The translations under genes and the position numbers were made by a program. DNA of 64,000 nt from RGIG8497 sp045593265. GTDB lineage: Bacteria; Bacillota; Clostridia; RGIG6154. Of the stretch, positions 44,839 through 54,400 are shown in pieces. The notes beneath the pieces are model-generated. The model worked only from the letters and a program-made list of their open reading frames with translations, ran no database searches and had not been told where the DNA came from. The stretch's first letter is position 1, and each line of letters begins with the position of its first letter. Location of the stretch: positions 1 through 64,000 of the forward strand of contig JAZNWH010000131.1 in the NCBI GenBank assembly GCA_045593265.1, written 5' to 3'.

Positions 44839-45717
44839 ATGAATAAGCTTGGTATATTTATGAATTTCTGGGAAAATGAATGGCAGGCAGACCACATTAA
44901 GTATATCAAAAAAGCATCGGACATAGGCTTTGATATACTTGAATTTCAGGCACAGCCACTTCTTGATATGACAGAAAAAAGAATGACTGAAATTAAAAAT
45001 GCCGCAGAAGAATATGGCATTGAGCTTACATACAGCTTAGGACTTGATAAAAAATACGATATTTCCTCAAATGATGAATCGGTAAGACTTGGAGGAATTA
45101 AGTATCTTACTGAAATTATGAACAAGGTTCATTTTATGGGCGGAAAGATAATTTCAGGTGTAAGCTATGCAGGTTGGGGAGTTCCCGACGGTGATTTTAC
45201 AAGAGAGCAGCTTTTGGAAAACAGTATTAAGTCAATGAAAGAGCTTGTTAAAATTGCAGAAGAATACGATATAACATATGCAGTAGAAGCTGTTAACCGT
45301 TTTGAAGGTGTTGTGCTTAATACATCAAAACAAGCTGTTGAATATGTAAAGGCTGTTGGCAGTAAGAATATGGGTGTTCTTCTTGATACATATCATATGA
45401 ATATCGAAGAAAATAATATCGGCGATGCTATAAGATGTGCAGGAGAATTACTTGTTGGCTTCCATACAGGCGAAAATAACCGTACTGCACCTGGTAGAGG
45501 TCATCTTGACTGGGACGAAATTTTCGGTGCCCTTGCTGATATTAACTATAAGGGTAGAATAGTTTCAGAACCCTTTGTTATGTCAGGCGGTCAGGTAGGA
45601 AGAGATATCTATGTGTGGAGAGATTTAATTTGCGATACATCAGAAAAATCTATCGATGAAGAAGCAAAGTATCTCTTAAACTTTGAAAAAGAAATGTTAC
45701 AAAAGTATATGATTTAA
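44839..45717 (+). CDS. Sugar isomerase/epimerase, D-tagatose/D-psicose 3-epimerase-like
   Basis: ATG at 44839 lies twelve bases after a GGGAGG box, giving 292 residues. The TIM barrel carries the four metal ligands of ketose 3-epimerases in order: Glu in AVEAVNRFEG, Asp in LLDTYHMNIEE, His in GFHTGENNRTAPGRGHLDW and Glu in VSEPFVM. The NRFEG and PGRGHLDW signatures are those of D-tagatose/D-psicose (allulose) 3-epimerases rather than of hydroxypyruvate isomerases. It would interconvert free ketohexoses in the cytoplasm. Confidence 0.82.
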   Translation: MNKLGIFMNFWENEWQADHIKYIKKASDIGFDILEFQAQPLLDMTEKRMTEIKNAAEEYGIELTYSLGLDKKYDISSNDESVRLGGIKYLTEIMNKVHFMGGKIISGVSYAGWGVPDGDFTREQLLENSIKSMKELVKIAEEYDITYAVEAVNRFEGVVLNTSKQAVEYVKAVGSKNMGVLLDTYHMNIEENNIGDAIRCAGELLVGFHTGENNRTAPGRGHLDWDEIFGALADINYKGRIVSEPFVMSGGQVGRDIYVWRDLICDTSEKSIDEEAKYLLNFEKEMLQKYMI

Positions 45718-45853
45718 TCAGACTTACAGAATAAAAAAGATAAAACGGATCAAAATATGGTATCCATTTTAAAAACATATTTTCACAAATTAAATATTTC
45801 GTATTATCGTGAAACTATAGCTGCTAATATAATACAGTAAGTATATCGTGAAA

Positions 45854-45893
45854 CATCTGCGAGAATTGAAAAATATTCTCGCAGATGTTTTTG
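45854..45893 (+). terminator. Strong intrinsic terminator
   Basis: CATCTGCGAGAAT (45854-45866) pairs perfectly with ATTCTCGCAGATG (45875-45887), followed by TTTTTGC. It is 135 bases after the epimerase stop. A TATAAT box at 45828 and a repeated TATCGTGAAAC (45805 and 45844) precede it, so a very short transcript is possible. Confidence 0.75.
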
Positions 45894-46055
45894 CATAACG
45901 AAACTGACAGAATTGCTAAAAATAAAATGATGCTTTTTGATGATGTAACAGACGGAATGGTTAAGAATGTATGCAGCCAGACGCGAAATTGATACTTATT
46001 TTGGGCAATTTTAATTGACACAGAGGACCACGAACCTTAGAATTAACAACACAAA

Positions 46056-46230
46056 AAATGGCTCAAACGCAGTGTTTGAGCCAAAATAAAGCAGGACTCC
46101 GAAGAATCGACAGATTTTTTGGGAAGAAGAACAGTGAAGCAAGTGATTGATTTTTTGTATAGAAAAACAAAGCAAACGAAACTTATTCCGACGAGGCAGG
46201 GGCAGAGCGAAAAGAGTCATATACACAATA
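46056..46230 (-). repeat. Repeat R3, copy 2
   Basis: Almost identical to 18145-18321. On the minus strand it ends in the GGCTCAAAC / GTTTGAGCC hairpin followed by ATTTTTT, a good terminator for the minus-strand AraC gene at 46252 that reads into it. The rest of the 534-base gap (45718-46251) shows no gene. Confidence 0.75.
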
Positions 46231-46251
46231 TGCTTTGAATGTGCATATATA

Positions 46252-47040
46252 CTATAAATTATGAATTTTCAGTTTGTATTCGGTGGGGGATGTACGCATT
46301 ATTTTTTTAAACTGTTTGCTGAAATGATATTCGTCGTAAAATCCCAGGTTAAAAGCCACTTCCTTTACGGTAATTTCAGGAAAATTTTTGAAGTAGGTAA
46401 TTGCTTCGGTTATTTTAAAATCGAGCATATATTGGTGTATTGTTATGCCGAAGGCTTCTTTGAATTTTGTTTCGGCGGTTTTGACAGAAACATTACATTT
46501 TTTTGCAAGATAAGCGTTTGAGAAAAACTTTTCTGGACTGTTATGTACGATTTTTTTAATACGTAGCGGGATATTGTTTTCCGTATCTTCTACAGGTTGA
46601 CACAGCTCATATAAAAGCAGATTAAAGAAAATATCTGCTTTTTTTTGTTTGCCCTGAAGATAGCAGTTTACAATTTCTGAGAAGTATTTTTTAATATCAG
46701 AATTTGATGAAACATCGCAAAGGCTGTTTATGCATAAACCGTCTTGAGGAATGTTACTTGTAAAATCATTTTCGCCTTTTACGTGAAAATACATTGTTTT
46801 GGTGTTTGGTAGGCAAGGTGAAATTCCAAAGTGAGTATTGTTTGCGCTTAAAATTAAAATATTATCTTTTTTTGCTGTGAATTCTTCGTTATTTTGACCG
46901 AATTTCCATTCTCCCTGAAGTATGTATATAAAGTCGTGGTCTTTCATTTTACGTTTGGGATGCACAAAGGGAGATGCGTAGAAATTTATATTCGCTTCCG
47001 TTATTGTGTGTGGAGTATTTTCCGAAAATACAGTAAACAT
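46252..47040 (-). CDS. AraC-family transcriptional regulator
   Basis: The 262-residue protein has a GAGGTG ribosome binding site on the minus strand. The N-terminal cupin-like half includes DHDFIYILQGEWKFG and NILILSANNTHFGI. The C-terminal pair of helix-turn-helix units contains YLAKKCNVSVKTAETKFKEAF and VKEVAFNLGFYDEYHFSKQFK. It is divergent from the glycyl radical enzyme/mannosidase operon with a 104-base shared promoter region, so it probably regulates that operon. Confidence 0.9.
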   Translation of the reverse strand: MFTVFSENTPHTITEANINFYASPFVHPKRKMKDHDFIYILQGEWKFGQNNEEFTAKKDNILILSANNTHFGISPCLPNTKTMYFHVKGENDFTSNIPQDGLCINSLCDVSSNSDIKKYFSEIVNCYLQGKQKKADIFFNLLLYELCQPVEDTENNIPLRIKKIVHNSPEKFFSNAYLAKKCNVSVKTAETKFKEAFGITIHQYMLDFKITEAITYFKNFPEITVKEVAFNLGFYDEYHFSKQFKKIMRTSPTEYKLKIHNL

Positions 47041-47060
47041 TTTAACACCTCTTTTTCGTT

Positions 47061-47089
47061 ATTTTACATCTATATTTCCTTTTTGTCAA
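47061..47089 (-). promoter_or_regulatory. Sigma-A promoter of the minus-strand AraC gene
   Basis: On the minus strand TTGACA (complement at 47084-47089) and TAAAAT (47061-47066) are separated by 17 bases, a near-consensus promoter 20 bases upstream of the AraC start. The plus-strand promoter for the divergent operon must overlap it (TATACT at 47113 is a candidate -10). Confidence 0.7.
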
Positions 47090-47144
47090 TTCCATAATCA
47101 AAAATATATATGTATACTAAAACTGTATAGTGAGAGGTGAATCT

Positions 47145-47846
47145 ATGAAAATTTTCCAAAAAGGCTTTAATTTTGGTCAGGATGGACCGGGAAACCGACT
47201 TGTTTATCACCTTCAGGGATGCAATATGGCATGTATATGGTGCTCAAACCCTGAAGGTATGAATATTAATGGTGGAAAAGAATATACAATTCAAGAGATT
47301 TTTGATGAGTGTAAACAAAGCAGGATGCTTTTCTTTTCAGGCGGAGGAGTAACATTTACAGGCGGAGAGGCAACACTTCAGCATAAGGAGCTTTTAGAAA
47401 TTCTTAAACTGCTTAAAGAAGAGAAAATACATACCTGTATAGAAACAAACGGAACCTCTCTAAAGCTTAAGGAATTACTTCCGTTTATCGATTATCTTAT
47501 AATGGATTTCAAGCACTATGACAGCGATATACTGAAAAAATATACAGGCGTTGGTAACGAGGTAATAAAAAATAATTTTGAAGAAAACTGCAAAAATGAA
47601 AGACAGCAACATATAAGGATACCTCTTATAAACAGAATAAATACAGATGCACCGGAAGAGTTTGCAGAATATTTTTCAAAATACGATACAAGTAATACAG
47701 TGTTTGAATTTTTGGTATATCACGAATATGGTAAAGATAAGTGGACTTCAGAATATAAAGTTAAAGACGGTTTTGTACCCAGAGAAACCTTAAATAAATT
47801 TACAGAAGTTTTCAATGAATATAATCTGAAATTAATAACTACATAG
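47145..47846 (+). CDS. Glycyl radical enzyme activating enzyme (radical SAM), compact form
   Basis: ATG at 47145 follows GAGAGGTG, giving 233 residues. The radical SAM cluster is Cys26-x3-Cys30-x2-Cys33 in QGCNMACIWCSNPEG, followed by FSGGGVTFTGGE. It lacks the ferredoxin-like cysteine insertion found in activases of glycerol and propanediol dehydratases, and is thus built like the pyruvate formate-lyase activase, although its CSNPEG segment is of the dehydratase type. It installs the glycyl radical on the enzyme encoded ten bases downstream. It is the first gene of the operon. Confidence 0.92.
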   Translation: MKIFQKGFNFGQDGPGNRLVYHLQGCNMACIWCSNPEGMNINGGKEYTIQEIFDECKQSRMLFFSGGGVTFTGGEATLQHKELLEILKLLKEEKIHTCIETNGTSLKLKELLPFIDYLIMDFKHYDSDILKKYTGVGNEVIKNNFEENCKNERQQHIRIPLINRINTDAPEEFAEYFSKYDTSNTVFEFLVYHEYGKDKWTSEYKVKDGFVPRETLNKFTEVFNEYNLKLITT

Positions 47847-47856
47847 GAGGGTTAAT

Positions 47857-50184
47857 ATGTACGGAATTTACAAATCGGGAGAGCTTACAAAAATGGCAAA
47901 GGCTCTTTACAGAGAAGAAAGAGAAATTAAAAGACTTGATGGATGGTTTGTTGCAAAAGAAACTGAAATGCTTGCTGATGAAAAATATAAGGATTGCAGT
48001 CCTGAGGTAAAAAAAGCACATTTGTTATGTGAAGTGTTGAAAGAAATGCCTTTATTTATCAGCGAAAATGCAGTTTTTGTGGGAACACAGAGAGATGCTT
48101 TTGCAAAAAGCTATGCACTGATTAATCCTTCCTTTACGGTTGAGGGTTTTTCAGGTTATTGCGACCCTATGGCAATATACAACGATATTGAGCCAAACGA
48201 AGAATTTACAAAAGAGCGTATTGATAGTGTCCGTAAATTTACTTCAAAAACGAAAATGGTGGAAATGCTCAATAAAACTTATGATGAAGCTGAAATCTAC
48301 ACAAAAGAAGTTATTTTCTTTGTTGAACAGGTAACAGGGCACATTATTCCTGATTTTCGTTATGCTTTAAAGTATGGTATTGATAAAATGACACAGGAAG
48401 CAAACAAAAAACAAGGCGAATTTTTTGAAGCGGCAGCAATTGCCCTTGGCGGAGTTAAAATTCTTGCAGACAGATATATTGAAATAATAAATGAGCAGAA
48501 GAAAACCTGTTCCGATGAAAGAAAAGCTCAGCTTGATTTTATGGAAAAAGCTCTTATAAATATATCTTCAAAGGGTGCGGAAAATCTGTATGAAGCACTT
48601 CAGCTTTACATTCTTTTATGGACTGTGATGTGTCTTGAACAGGCACCTAATCCATATGCATTTTCTGTAGGTAATGCAGACAGAATTTTTGAACCTTACA
48701 GAGGAGAATTAACCAGAGAAGATGCAAGCGAATTATTTAAGCATTTTCTTGTGTTCTATAATGTAGGCGACAGAAGCTGGGCAATTTCACAAAATGTCCT
48801 TATCGGCGGAAGAGATAATGACTCAAATGACCTTACCAACACCATGAGCTATGCAATTATGGATGCGTACTACGATATGAACCTTCCACAGCCTATTTTG
48901 TCAGTTAAATTACATAAAAACACACCCCAAAAGCTTTATGAGGAAATGGGAAGATTTTTCTTCTCACCCGGTGTGCTTACACCGTCCCTTTTTAATGACG
49001 ATGCACTTTTTGAGGTGCTTAAAAATAACGGTATTGATGAAAAGGATATCCCTGACTATTCTGTTGCGGGCTGTCAGGAACCTCTTATTATGGGTAAAGA
49101 TAATGGTAACACAACCAACAGCTGGCTTAATCTTCCTAAGGTTCTTGAATTGATACTTACAGGTGGAGTTTCTGCTATTACCGGAGAAAAGCTTATAGAA
49201 AAGACAGAGTATTCTCTTGAAAACATAAGAGAGGTATTTTATGAAACTCTCGATAAAATTTGCAACAAGATGGCAGAGTACGCGAATGGAGCATCAATAG
49301 CATTGTCAGAGCTTAAAGTACCATTCTTAAGTTGTTTTATGGGAGGAATGGAAACAGGTGCCGATATGCGTGATACCAAAGTACAGGGAACAAAGTATAA
49401 CGGAAGCGGATGTTTAATTCACGGTCTTAGTGTTCTTGCAGATTCATTTATCGCAATTGATGAGTTTGTTAAGAAATATCCTGATGGTAAAGAAATGCTT
49501 GTGGATGCACTTAAAAATAATTTTGAAGGCTACGATGAATTAAGAGAATTTTTACTGTCTTGTCCTAAATTTGGAAACAATATTGAAACTGTTGATAACG
49601 AGGCTCGTGAGATTGCAATCAAGGTTTCAAGTATAGTAAGAAGCAAGAAAAATTATCTCGGCAATTCTTTCAGACCTGACTTTTCAAGTCCTTCAACACA
49701 TCTTACCTACGGTTACTGGGTAGGTGCAACACCTGACGGAAGAAAGAGTCGTGATATGCTTGGCTACGGAGTTGACCCTCTTTATGGGGAAGCGTCAAAC
49801 GGACTTGGATTTCGAATGCTTTCAAATATGAAACTGCCTTTTGAGGAATTTAACGGAGGGTATGCTTCCCATCTTGGTATTGACCCAAAATATTTTAAAG
49901 GTGAAGATTACAGCAAAAAGGGAGTAGAATTCTATCATAATGTTGTAGAGCCTTTGTTCTTTAATGAGCTTAAAGAGGGAGTATCACCATTTTACCTTTA
50001 TGTAAATGTAACAACACCTGAAACTCTCCGTAAGGTTCTTGCAAATCCGTCAAAATATGCTCCGAGCGGTGTTTACATTATGAGAATTCACGGAACATTT
50101 GTAAACTTCCTTGATTTATCTCCTGAAATTCAGCAAGATATAATAACAAGACTTGATTTACAGTCTACAACTATGGGGTGCTGA
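47857..50184 (+). CDS. Glycyl radical enzyme of unassigned subfamily (dehydratase/lyase-like)
   Basis: The 775-residue protein has an AGGAGGG ribosome binding site. The thiyl-radical cysteine is Cys406 in VAGCQEP, and Glu408 stands where dehydratase-type members (GCVE) keep their general base; pyruvate formate-lyase would have two adjacent cysteines. The C-terminal glycyl radical loop is IMRIHGTFV with the radical at Gly746, whereas the usual motif is R-(V/I)-(S/C)-G-Y or F. His and Thr replace Ser and Tyr. The NNWLNLPKVLEL-like stretch and the FVNFLDLSPEIQQDIITR ending are standard. No microcompartment genes are near. The partners (activase, FGGY kinase, GH38, ManA, aldose epimerase) point to a sugar-derived substrate, which is inference. 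Confidence 0.85.
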   Translation: MYGIYKSGELTKMAKALYREEREIKRLDGWFVAKETEMLADEKYKDCSPEVKKAHLLCEVLKEMPLFISENAVFVGTQRDAFAKSYALINPSFTVEGFSGYCDPMAIYNDIEPNEEFTKERIDSVRKFTSKTKMVEMLNKTYDEAEIYTKEVIFFVEQVTGHIIPDFRYALKYGIDKMTQEANKKQGEFFEAAAIALGGVKILADRYIEIINEQKKTCSDERKAQLDFMEKALINISSKGAENLYEALQLYILLWTVMCLEQAPNPYAFSVGNADRIFEPYRGELTREDASELFKHFLVFYNVGDRSWAISQNVLIGGRDNDSNDLTNTMSYAIMDAYYDMNLPQPILSVKLHKNTPQKLYEEMGRFFFSPGVLTPSLFNDDALFEVLKNNGIDEKDIPDYSVAGCQEPLIMGKDNGNTTNSWLNLPKVLELILTGGVSAITGEKLIEKTEYSLENIREVFYETLDKICNKMAEYANGASIALSELKVPFLSCFMGGMETGADMRDTKVQGTKYNGSGCLIHGLSVLADSFIAIDEFVKKYPDGKEMLVDALKNNFEGYDELREFLLSCPKFGNNIETVDNEAREIAIKVSSIVRSKKNYLGNSFRPDFSSPSTHLTYGYWVGATPDGRKSRDMLGYGVDPLYGEASNGLGFRMLSNMKLPFEEFNGGYASHLGIDPKYFKGEDYSKKGVEFYHNVVEPLFFNELKEGVSPFYLYVNVTTPETLRKVLANPSKYAPSGVYIMRIHGTFVNFLDLSPEIQQDIITRLDLQSTTMGC

Positions 50185-50186
50185 AT

Positions 50187-51461
50187 ATGAAAGCAATAGG
50201 AATTGATATAGGTACAACGAGTATATGCGGTATTGTGTGCGATGCAAAAAGCGGCGAGATTTTAAAGGTAATTAACAAAGACAGTAATGCATTTTTAAAA
50301 GGCTCTGCCGATTGGGAAAAAATTCAGTCGGTTGACAAAATTATATCTTGCGCAAGAGAAATTCTGGACAGCCTTATAGATGAAGATGTCAAGGTTATAG
50401 GTGTTACGGGGCAGATGCATGGAATTGTGTATACGGATAAAAACGGAGAGGCTGTAAGTCCGTTATATACCTGGCAGGATGGCCGGGGAAATCTGCTATA
50501 TAAAGATACCACATATGCAAAGTATTTAAACAGCTTTACAGGATACGGAAATGTAACGGATTTTTATAACAGAGAAAATAATATCAGACCTGAAAATGCC
50601 GAGTATTTTTGTACAATACACGACTATTTTGTGATGACTCTTTGTAATCTTTACAAACCTCTTATACATATAAGCGATTTAGCAAGTTTCGGCATCGATA
50701 ACAGAAGCGGAGCAGATGTTACGGATGGTTACACCATTGCAGGTGAGTATAAAAATATTCCCGTAAGTGTTGCAATCGGCGATAATCAGGCAAGTGTATT
50801 TTCAACTCTTGCAGATGAAAATGATGTTTTGATAAATGTAGGTACAGGCAGTCAGGTTTCCGTTATTTCTTCAAATAAGGTTACGGGTGAGGATATAGAG
50901 GTAAGACCTTATTTTGAAAATAAGTATCTTATTGTTGGAGCTGCCCTTTGCGGTGGAAGAGCTTATTCGCTTCTTAAAGATTTCTATTCTGAAATTTTTG
51001 AATATACAGGTGCATTTGATGACAATGCTGTTTACAGCATTATGAATAAAATGCTTCAAAAAACGGATAATTTAACTCTTGAGGTTGATACCCGTTTTGC
51101 AGGCACAAGAAAAAATCCACAGCTTTGCGGAAGCATATCAGGTATAACTACAGAAAATTTCAATCCGTCAGCTCTTACATATGGTATGCTTTCAGGCATG
51201 GCAAACGAGCTTTTTGAAATGTACAAACAGATGAAGTCTGAAAAGTTGGGAATAGTAGGCTCAGGAAACGGTGTGCGTAAAAATTCAGCCTTCATAAAAA
51301 TTCTCGAAGAAAAATTCGGCGGCGAACTGAAAATACCTGTGCATACGGAGGAAGCATCCTTCGGTGCAGCACTTTACGGACTTATTGCCTGCGGTGTATA
51401 TAATAATGCCGCAGATGTTCAGAAACTTATAAAATACACAAAAAAGGAGAATAAATTATGA
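50187..51461 (+). CDS. FGGY-family carbohydrate kinase (sedoheptulokinase-like)
   Basis: It starts at ATG 50187, two bases after the glycyl radical enzyme stop, with GGGGTG as ribosome binding site. It has 424 residues. The phosphate-binding IGIDIGTTSICG loop is at the N-terminus. GVTGQMHGIVY and SPLYTWQDGRG are characteristic of the sedoheptulokinase branch of FGGY kinases. VAIGDNQASVF holds the catalytic Asp, and GSGNGVRKNSAF lies in the ATP site. It phosphorylates a sugar or polyol in the cytoplasm; heptulose is only the family precedent. Tight coupling suggests it may act on the product or substrate of the glycyl radical enzyme. Confidence 0.82.
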   Translation: MKAIGIDIGTTSICGIVCDAKSGEILKVINKDSNAFLKGSADWEKIQSVDKIISCAREILDSLIDEDVKVIGVTGQMHGIVYTDKNGEAVSPLYTWQDGRGNLLYKDTTYAKYLNSFTGYGNVTDFYNRENNIRPENAEYFCTIHDYFVMTLCNLYKPLIHISDLASFGIDNRSGADVTDGYTIAGEYKNIPVSVAIGDNQASVFSTLADENDVLINVGTGSQVSVISSNKVTGEDIEVRPYFENKYLIVGAALCGGRAYSLLKDFYSEIFEYTGAFDDNAVYSIMNKMLQKTDNLTLEVDTRFAGTRKNPQLCGSISGITTENFNPSALTYGMLSGMANELFEMYKQMKSEKLGIVGSGNGVRKNSAFIKILEEKFGGELKIPVHTEEASFGAALYGLIACGVYNNAADVQKLIKYTKKENKL

Positions 51462-54400
51462 GATTTCTTGAGGATAAAGCATTAAAAACCGTTACTATGC
51501 TCAATAGCTTCATAGTAAAAAACACAATGGTGCTTGATGGATTTAAAATTAAGTATTGCGATTATAAAACAGATAATATTATTCCTGAAATTGATGAATC
51601 TTGGGATAATCTTGAAAAATTTGTTGAATTTAAGGAGCTTGCAGTTCATTTCTGGATAAGGGGAACTGTTACAACTCCAAAGGCAGAGGAAGGCTGTTAT
51701 TATGCTCTTGATTTTAAACAGGAATACACAGGCAGAGTTCAGACAATTTTATATTTAAACGGGGAAATGACACAAGGTCTTGACGAAAACCACTTCAGAA
51801 CAATACTTGAACCTGATACAACATACGATGTTGCATTTTACTGCTACCTCGACCCTGTATACTCGCCAAGGACACATCTTGTTTCTTCAACAGTACCCAA
51901 GCTTGTAACAGTTGACGAAAAAACAGAGCAATTATATTTTGATTTTGAAACACCGTTTGAGGCACTTGAGGCTCTTGAAAAAACAAGCGATGATTATAAA
52001 ACAATTCTTCACCATCTTGAACTTGCGGCAAATTTAATTGATTTCAGACAGCCGTATACACAGGAATATTACAATGCGATTGATAAAGCTATAAAATACC
52101 TTGATGAGGAATTTTACGGTAAAGCCTGTGGTAAAGGTGATATTACGGTAAACTGTCTTGGTCATTCACATATTGATGTTGCCTGGCGCTGGCCTGTAAG
52201 ACAAACTGTTGAAAAGGTTCAAAGAAGCTATTCTACAGTTCTTTATCTTATGAAGCACTATCCTGAATACATATTTATGATGACCACACCACAGATGTAT
52301 GAATTTTTAAAGGAGCAGGCACCTGAAAAGTTTGAAGAGCTCAAAGAGCGTGTGAAAGAGGGAAGATGGGAGACAGATGGAGCGATGTGGCTTGAATCTG
52401 ACTGCAATCTTCCATCAGGTGAAAGCTTTGTTCGTCAGCTTGTACACGGAAAGAAATATTTTATGGACGAATTTGGTGTTAATAGCCGAACACTCTGGAT
52501 TCCTGATGTATTCGGGTATTCTGCAGCTCTTCCTCAGATACTTAAAAAAGCAGGCGTTGACCGTTTCGTTACAGGTAAAATAAGTTGGAATGATACAGAC
52601 AGAATGCCTAATGACACATTTTACTGGAAGGGTATTGATGGTACTGAAATATTTACACAGTTTTTAACAACCAAGGATTTTGTGATTCCTGAAAAATCAA
52701 GAGATTTTGTTATGATAAACGGTGCGCTTGATGCCCGTGAGGTAAAAAGCACCTGGGATATATACAGAAACAAGGAATATAATGACGAAACAATTCACAC
52801 CTTTGGTTTTGGTGACGGCGGTGGCGGACCTACTTATCAGATGCTTGAGCGTCAGCGAAGATTCCAAAAAGGTATTCCGGGAATTCCTAAAACAAGAATG
52901 GACACACTTGACAATTACTTAACCAGATCTCAAGAAAAATTTGACAAATCATGCGAAAAATTCGGCAGAACACCAAAATGGTCGGGAGAATTATATCTTC
53001 AGTATCACAGAGGTACATATACATCTGTTGCAAGAACCAAAAGAGCAAACCGTATATGTGAATTTATGCTTGCTGATACTGAACAGCTTTCGGTTATGAA
53101 TATGCTTCTAAGAGGCGGAGTATATCCTCAAAGTGAGCTTGATGTTGCATGGAAGCATATGCTTCTTAATCAGTTCCACGATATTATTCCGGGAAGCTGT
53201 ATTAAAGAGGTTTCTGATGTTGCAGAGGCTGAATACAACGAGGTAAAAGAAATCTGCAAAAATGCAACTAAGACGGTTTATGACAGCATTGTGCCCGAAA
53301 TCAGTTCTCAAGAGGGTTATGTTGTGTTTAATCCAAGGCCTTTTGAGGGTGATGGAATTGTTGAGGTTTCCGACAGCTTTGCTTATGTTGAAAGTATTCC
53401 TTCACACGGATATAAGGTTGTTAAATCTCTTGATTTTTCAAATAATGCAACAGTATCAGAAAATGAGATTTCAAACAAGTATTTTAATATACATCTTGAC
53501 AAAAATGGAAATGTTTCATCAATTTTCGATAAATCTGCAGACAGAGAAATCCTTTCGGAAACAGGAAACAGATTTGTTGCCTATGAGGACAGACCAAAGT
53601 GGTCGGACGCATGGGAGGTTACACACTACTATAAACAAAAGCCATATTATGTCGATGATGTTACAGATATTGTTCCTTACGAAAAGGGAGCAAAAAAAGG
53701 TCTTACAGTATCAAGAAAATTTATGAATTCTACAATTAAGCAGAACATTATTGTATACGATAACATACCAAGAATTGATTTTGAAACAGAAATTGACTGG
53801 AAAGAGGAGCATCTTATATTAAAAACGCTCTTCCCTGTAAATGTATTTGCCAATACTGTAACTGCAGATATACAGTTTGGTAATGTTGAAAGACCTACTC
53901 ATAAAAACAGAAGCTGGGATGAAGCGCAGTTCGAAATGTGTATGCATAAATGGGTCGATATATCCGATAACGGCTACGGAGTAAGCTTTTTGAACGATTG
54001 CAAATACGGCTATTCTTCAGAAGAAAATGTAATCGGACTTACAATACTTAAATGTGCAACTGATCCTGATCCTGAAGCAGACAAGTGCAAGCATGAGTTT
54101 ACATATTCATTATACCCACATAATGGCAGAGTAACAGATGGAGATACTATAAAGCAGTCGTATAACTTAAATCAGCCTATGACTGTGGTAGAGAAAACAG
54201 CAACAAAGGGATCGCTTCCATCAGAATTTTCACTGGTAAGCTGTAACAGAGAAAATGTTGTTGTTGAAACTATCAAAAAGGCAGAAAACAATGATAACAT
54301 TGTGATAAGAATGTTTGATGTACACAACAAAACAGAGAATGTAACACTTGATTTCGGCTTTGATGTGAAAAAGGCATATATTTGTGATTTGCTTGAAAAT

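Noticed and set aside
46011..46226. Minus-strand frame (FALPLPRRNKF...) also present in the other R3 copy
   Set aside because: It appears twice only because R3 is repeated; it has no ribosome binding site and frames are open on both strands of the element.
47145..50184. Classical pyruvate formate-lyase (pflA-pflB)
   Set aside because: The active site has a single Cys followed by Gln-Glu instead of two adjacent Cys, and the glycyl loop departs from the pyruvate formate-lyase sequence.
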